Positions 59,601 to 64,000 of a stretch of 64,000 nt of DNA are shown piece by piece; the first letter of the stretch is position 1, and every line of letters starts with the position of its first letter. The position numbers and the translations under genes were made by a program. Below the pieces are notes generated by a model. It searched no databases, had not been told where the DNA came from, and saw only the letters and a list, made by a program, of their open reading frames with translations. Source of the DNA: Phoronis australis (Eukaryota > Phoronida > Phoronidae); NCBI GenBank assembly GCA_002633005.1, contig NMRA01000005.1:1727048-1791047 (forward strand), read 5' to 3'.

Positions 59601-62600
59601 GCTTTCTTTCAAAACACCAAGTTTTAATTTAATATAAATATATTCTTTATTGAAATAAATACATAAGGCTATAGGCCCAGAGTATAACATGTACAAGACA
59701 GAACATTGTCAGATGTGTTACAAACTGGATAGAAAATTGTGACACTTGACAGCATGGTGGACAAATTTTAGAACCGAGTTATTCGAAGTTCTCATGACAG
59801 ATTCAAATTTAGATGTTGTGGGAGATTTATGACAAAAGTGATCATTTAAATACCGAACCTGAAGTCAAATTACTTGGTGTAATTTCTGGCATCGGAAATA
59901 GATGGCAGTTTGTTATTTCTTCAAGCCAAGATCATAAAACTTCAGGCCTGTATACATATCCAGCTTTCAGTTCTTTCCAAACTCAGATATCACTTCAAAA
60001 CCAAGTAAGGAGCAAAAAAGACCAAGTTTATAATGGTACGAGGCCTATATCAAAACATTGGATTAATGGAGATTTAATGAGAATTAAAGCTTAACTGTTG
60101 TTTGTTTCTGAACCACAAGGAACTGATGCTGTCAGTGTATTTTGTTTCATATAATGAAAAGTTGAGTCATTCACCACGTACAAATCCTCACATAACCAGT
60201 AGAGAACGAATCTCCTAATCCTTGGGTTCATTTCCCTATGGATGAGCCCTGGTAAAAAACTTAATGACATCACACCATCAACATATAAAACATCACAGCT
60301 GCTGAACAATGCTATTGAATTCATGCCAACAATCAAACAAAGAGTTACAGCAAAATACCTCATGAAACGGCTCTGCGGTAACTCTTTACCTTAAATGTCC
60401 TGTCTTCTCCAGCTGTCACCAGAGTGGAGGTGTAGTGAGGGCAGAACTCTGCACACGTCACTCTACCATCATGTCCTTCCAGGCTGGCTTCTACCTCAAC
60501 TCTCTGAATATTAACGAAAACAATGTTTAGGTCTACACCAATGACCTATAACTGTGTTATAGCTCACTTGTCTGTACTAATGGTGGCCACTGGCATTCCT
60601 GAGACGTCCAATTTTTTTTTAACTTAAAGAAAATGTACCATTAGTTGTAATCCAGTGAACAGTGTGATGAACTGGGGCTGTAGAAAAAACATTCTTTTGG
60701 AACTTGTAAGTAAATAGTGTACGGAAGATGGCCAAAGTGAGCACTGACTGCAAGTACGATGACCCTGTACAACAAACCAAAAGGACAACAACTACGCAAG
60801 ACTATCTGTAGTAAATTCCAGTATTAGAAGCACTCAGTCTTTGGAACAGGACTGAATTTATAAAATAGTATTGAATTACAAAACACAACTAATTTTTACT
60901 TTATATATTTTTTTCACTTTCAGCAACTGCATGAATGTGCCACAAATGGCTCGGCTACATAAATATTTGATTCCTAAAGGTTTATTTTCTGTTTTTCCTC
61001 AGAACCAAGAGAGATACAAACACTGTAAAGAACCAAGTTTTTCATACTAGGACTCGTACAGCCAGAGACAGTGCATCACTTATCAACCTCATTACATAAC
61101 TCTTACCCTTATGTTCAACACAAACACTTCCTGATCTGCACACACTGCCACAAACTCGTCATCTCCACTAAATGAACAATACTGAACAGGTCCCAGATTT
61201 TGAGCAATCACTTTTCCTTTAACTTTATCACCTGCGAGATGAATGCAACAGATATCCTTTTATTAAACATATAAAAATCTTTGGTATTTCTATTGCAGTG
61301 ATGGATATTTTAACAGCTTGTAAAATATTATTAGGAAATATCATATGTCATATTTGCTGAAAAAACATGATGACGTCAAAGAAGCATAGTAAATTCTGGT
61401 CTATATTACTTAAGCAAAACCTGTGGATCTAGCATGTTCTAAATCAATGTACCTGCCTGAATACCTTACAGGTGAACTTAAGTATTACTTTAAAAAATCC
61501 AGGTTATGCCCTACATCTGATTTCCCAGCCAGCCTCATTGAATGCTTCTTACTGGTTGGGATTTGCATATTAACCAGTTACCACAATTCTTGAACTTTTT
61601 TGATTGATGCTAGTGATAACATTGCCTACAGCTGACCCAAAAAGTACATGCAGTGCCAACTATATTTTGACACAGCAGACTATAAAAATTAAAGCAATCC
61701 ATAAATGTTGAGCGTTTTCTGTCTTTGAACGACCAAAATTGGTTAAAAATAAAATAAAATCCGAGTATAAAAGAAATTCAAGCAGTACAAAAGCTGGAAC
61801 TTTGTTGCGTAGTATTAGCTAGTCTTCCTCATAGACTGGCTGATCATAGGCTGGTTGCATAACCCACCACCCAAAGAATCAGTCAATTTGAATCAGGAGA
61901 TGCTGATGATAGGAACAGCACTTCTGGAAATACAGAATAGGTGCACAATAAGACTGGCTATTACCAACACTGAAACACAAGAACTGTCAGTTCAATAAAA
62001 TATGACAAACGTTTTATCAGATCTCCCAACTGAAATCAACTGACTGAAGACAGTGACTGTAACAAGTTGCTTGCAAACCATGGGAGTATCATGATCACCT
62101 TTATCCCAGCTGACTTTGGCCTCTGCTACATTCCAAATAATGACATAATCCTCAGCAGCCGAGCACAGGAAGGTCGGCTGTTGACTGTGGCTGAATACAA
62201 GACAACACACCTTGTGTTTATGTCCTTCTAGCTCTAGCTGAGGCTGAAAAAGTGATGACACAAGTTCAAAAATAATCTGCTAGTAAAATGACGCCACAGA
62301 GGTCACCAAGAACACAGACCTGTTGACAATGCAAATATTCATGTCATTTTCTTGAAGTCCCATGCAGAATTATTAAGTTAAAATTGCTAACTTCAAAAAG
62401 CTAAAATTAATTAAATTAGCAACAAATACAGTAAATCAACCCATAAACCCCATTCAGTTCACAATGTTATCTTGAGTAATTAGGACAGCTAAGTCGTTAT
62501 ATTAAAATAACAAAACAAAAAGTTCCAACCAAAAACAAAGGTATTTATTGTTTTCAAATAAGACACTGCATGGGACTGAACTATTTATATGATAACCAGC

Positions 62601-63662
62601 AGATACATGACTTATGTATAATAATATTTCTAAAAACATCACAATATTGAAAATAGAATGCTTCAACTCTATCAGTGCATAGACTTTTCCACACAATTAA
62701 ACAATTAAAACCTAAATACATTTTTCACGTTCAAAGGCTTCTAACATTGTTGTGGACACCTAAAATGTTTAAAAACATTGTTCATTGGTAGTAATATGCA
62801 GCAAAGTTTGAATATGGAAAATCACCATTTTGTAGGGTACATTATTTATGAAAAAGTGAGAAAATAACGTTTCACCTGTCCACCATATTGACATCTAAAT
62901 TGGTGAGGTTTTGTCATGCTAATGATGACTGTCACAGCGCCCCCACATGGTGGGTAACAGTCACTTACAGTGGTTCCGCATTTTGAAAACAAGTTTCGTC
63001 TACTAATGGGCATCAAACTGGTTCTTAAAATCCAGGCAGTTGCCAACATTGGAACCTAAAGCTTTTGATAAAATTCAGGTTGCAACATGCAGCCAAGTAG
63101 AGTTTGTGAGGTCAAAATGCACTGATTCTGAAAGGTGTCCAGGCGGCTTTGTTCATCAAATCACTCAATCTCTCACTTAGCAAACAAGGTGGAGTTCCGT
63201 TAAATGTGTTGTCATCTTGGGATGAAAGTTTGCATGAGGTTGCTAATCAGACAAGATCTCATGAGAAGGCAGAAGACCACGGTTTCTGCCAATCTTCAGT
63301 ACCATCTTCCTTTTGAAGGAGACGTAATGCCTCTGAGGGGCTAGGATTTTAATTTTGTAAGTATAGTGTCCAGCACACCAGATTTAATTTGAATACGATG
63401 AACTTTCCTGGATGGATCAACAACTACATTTTATGATCAAGTGCTATAATTTTTTTAACAGTTTAAATACATCTAATACAAGTATACAAATTAGTTATCA
63501 GTAAGTAATAAAAACCTTTGAATGAGCACTGTCCACATTCCAGACTCCAATTGACGTCCTCACAAACGGCAATGCAAAGAGATCTCCATTACACGCCACT
63601 TGAATGTGTGACAAAGGAAATGGAGTTCGTATGGCCTGATGGTGGACAAATTTTGAAGCCAT
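44641..63662 (-). CDS. WDR27: WD repeat-containing protein 27 (21 coding exons assembled)
   Basis: Exons in transcript order (+ coordinates): 63516-63662, 62099-62243, 61107-61231, 60390-60503, 59198-59320, 58766-58880, 57075-57371, 56114-56211, 55314-55459, 54015-54182, 53636-53704, 53076-53194, 52104-52193, 51477-51661, 50482-50618, 49501-49598, 49101-49222, 48077-48174, 47137-47239, 45953-46051, 44641-44691. Every junction keeps phase and the total is 882 residues plus stop. WD40 units are visible as GH...IW pairs: G56-H57 with I85-W86, G149-H150 with I178-W179, G586-H587 with I614-W615, G806-H807, and G850-H851. The order matches vertebrate WDR27: an N-terminal propeller, a basic Ser/Lys linker (about 437-520, with TMFQPKT and SKVKSSGY), AQFYYMDKF, SLEVFDLN, KLWDLRT, CGIAFSPC and a final LATGTLDGKFHLF. 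Exon 1 opens with K-F before Met, and vertebrate WDR27 has about 25 more residues, so an upstream exon beyond 63668 is likely. The cellular role is poorly known; a scaffold is expected. Confidence 0.93.
44866..45630. repeat. Degenerate tandem/dispersed repeat, about 120-bp spacing, about 5 copies
   Basis: Variants of the phrase ATAGGAA(T/C)ACA, TTTG(T/C)CAA, TTTCATGAAGAT, (C/G)AAGGAACTTTG and AGATACAGA recur at about 44866-44927, 44981-45050, 45297-45374, 45420-45484 and 45546-45630. They lie in the WDR27 intron between its last two exons, all in the same orientation. This is an old, diverged repeat array with no coding potential. Confidence 0.65.
46424..46553. repeat. 26-bp minisatellite, 5 near-identical copies, each a hairpin
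   Basis: Five head-to-tail units of 26 bases start at 46424, 46450, 46476, 46502 and 46528, and differ at only a few positions. Each unit contains GTTCAC and GTGAAC separated by nine bases, so each can form its own hairpin. It lies in the WDR27 intron between the exons at 47137-47239 and 45953-46051. Confidence 0.92.
54986..55192. repeat. Palindromic repeat family (CAGGGGCC...TTCCAAG), copy A
   Basis: It starts CAGGGGCCGCTATTCCAAG and ends CTTGGAACTGGCCCCAG, giving an imperfect terminal inverted repeat. Internally it carries ACTTAAGTTCA, AAGATTTGTCTCAAC and GACAAAAC motifs that recur in copy B (55735-55965). It lies in a WDR27 intron, is non-coding and has no clear target duplication. Confidence 0.7.
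55735..55965. repeat. Palindromic repeat family, copy B
   Basis: It shares with copy A the ordered motifs ATTCCAAG, GACTTAAGTTCA, TAAGATTTGTCTCAAC, CCAAACTTTG and AGACAAAACTTAAGT, and a right part (AGATTTGTCTCAGCTAAGT) complementary to its own left part. It lies in the adjacent WDR27 intron. Its ends are more eroded than in copy A. Confidence 0.65.
57676..57833 (+). mobile_element. Miniature element with CAGGGGC...CCACCACTG ends, copy 2
   Basis: A 158-bp copy of the element at 9406-9570. It starts CAGGGGCGGATCTAGGATTT, contains TATTAGCCAGGATTTT and TGCCAAATGGAAT, and ends AAATCCACCACTG. A perfect 5-bp direct repeat GGTTT flanks it (57671-57675 and 57834-57838). It lies in a WDR27 intron on the opposite strand to the gene. 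Confidence 0.87.
59423..59464. repeat. AT simple repeat in a WDR27 intron
   Basis: About 40 bases built only of A and T (ATAATTATATAATAATTATA and similar), just 5' on the - strand of the exon at 59198-59320. Confidence 0.8.
62955..63045. repeat. Palindromic short repeat, copy 2
   Basis: It contains GTCACTTACAG, CATTTTGAAAACAAGTTTC, ATGGGCATCAAACTGGTTCT and a CCAGGCAGTTGCC exit. The order is the same as in copy 3 at 63805-63912 and copy 1 at 12280-12380. It lies in the first visible WDR27 intron. Confidence 0.65.
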
Positions 63663-63668
63663 GAACTT

Positions 63669-64000
63669 CTGGAACAAAAAAGAAAAAGTACATGATAAAG
63701 CAGCCATAAAAATGGAACAGAAAAGTGAAGAATGACTTTGACAATATAATAACTCAATAATTTAGTATGTTATATAAGTGCTAAATTCAGTGCAGCGAAA
63801 TTTCAGTAAGTTACTTACAGGGGAGCTCCTCATTTTGAAAATAATTTTCTTCCCTAAATAATGGGTATGAACTGGTTTTCAAAATTTAGGACCCCTGTTA
63901 GTGACAGTTGCCAAAATTTAAACTATGTAATCCTCTAAATCAATAGGTAACAGAGAATCCATTTAGCGGTGGAAATAAACATTAGAAACACAGACCCTTT
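63669..64000. other. WDR27 5' flank or first intron at the window edge
   Basis: The sequence just above 63668 ends in a good splice acceptor (TTTTTTGTTCCAG on the - strand), so this is probably intron, with the true first exon outside the window. It contains the third copy of the palindromic repeat. Confidence 0.55.
63805..63912. repeat. Palindromic short repeat, copy 3
   Basis: Left arm GTTACTTACAGGGGAGCTCC; right arm GGACCCCTGTTAGTGACAG, its approximate reverse complement. Inside are CATTTTGAAAATAATTTTC and GAACTGGTTTTCAAAATTT. This is the most symmetrical of the three copies and shows that the family is a near-palindrome of about 105 bp. Confidence 0.7.

Overview
This is a 64 kb piece of animal nuclear DNA. 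It has split genes with GT-AG introns, a Pol III tRNA-Asn gene, many short transposon relics and an AT-rich intergenic background. The protein families and the small non-autonomous element types fit a marine invertebrate (for example a hemichordate, cephalochordate or lophotrochozoan). The sequence alone does not let me name the species. One ambiguous base (N) lies at 2158.

Layout. (1) 1-4.7 kb: a two-exon gene for a LURAP1-family leucine-rich adaptor on the + strand (CDS 2998-4677). (2) 4.7-15.1 kb: no supportable gene; it carries several miniature transposon-like repeats. (3) 15.1-22.5 kb: a six-exon CCDC85-family coiled-coil gene on the - strand. (4) 22.5-30.6 kb: intergenic, with a 1.4 kb transposon-like element at 24720-26097 and a tRNA-Asn(GTT) gene at 26958-27031. 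(5) 30.6-31.9 kb: an intronless sphingolipid delta-4 desaturase (DEGS) gene on the + strand with a TATA box and a close poly(A) signal. (6) 31.9-40.6 kb: intergenic, with a 408-bp inverted-repeat element and a 141-bp insertion (33746-33886) flanked by a perfect 13-bp direct repeat and holding a hammerhead-like core. (7) 40.6-44.2 kb: a six-exon ependymin-related secreted glycoprotein gene on the + strand. (8) 44.2-63.7 kb: the WDR27 orthologue on the - strand. I could assemble 21 coding exons in phase (882 residues); its extreme N-terminus may lie beyond the window.

The genes do not form a functional pathway. They are independent housekeeping, cell-surface and signalling genes. Two arrangements stand out. 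CCDC85 and DEGS are neighbours here and, in human, CCDC85C and DEGS2 both lie at 14q32.2, which suggests retained ancestral linkage. The ependymin-related gene and WDR27 converge tail to tail with poly(A) signals only about 20 bp apart. I found no clear new multi-gene system. The most unusual signals are the hammerhead-like element at 33746-33886 and a set of short insertions whose 5-bp or 8-bp target duplications can still be read.
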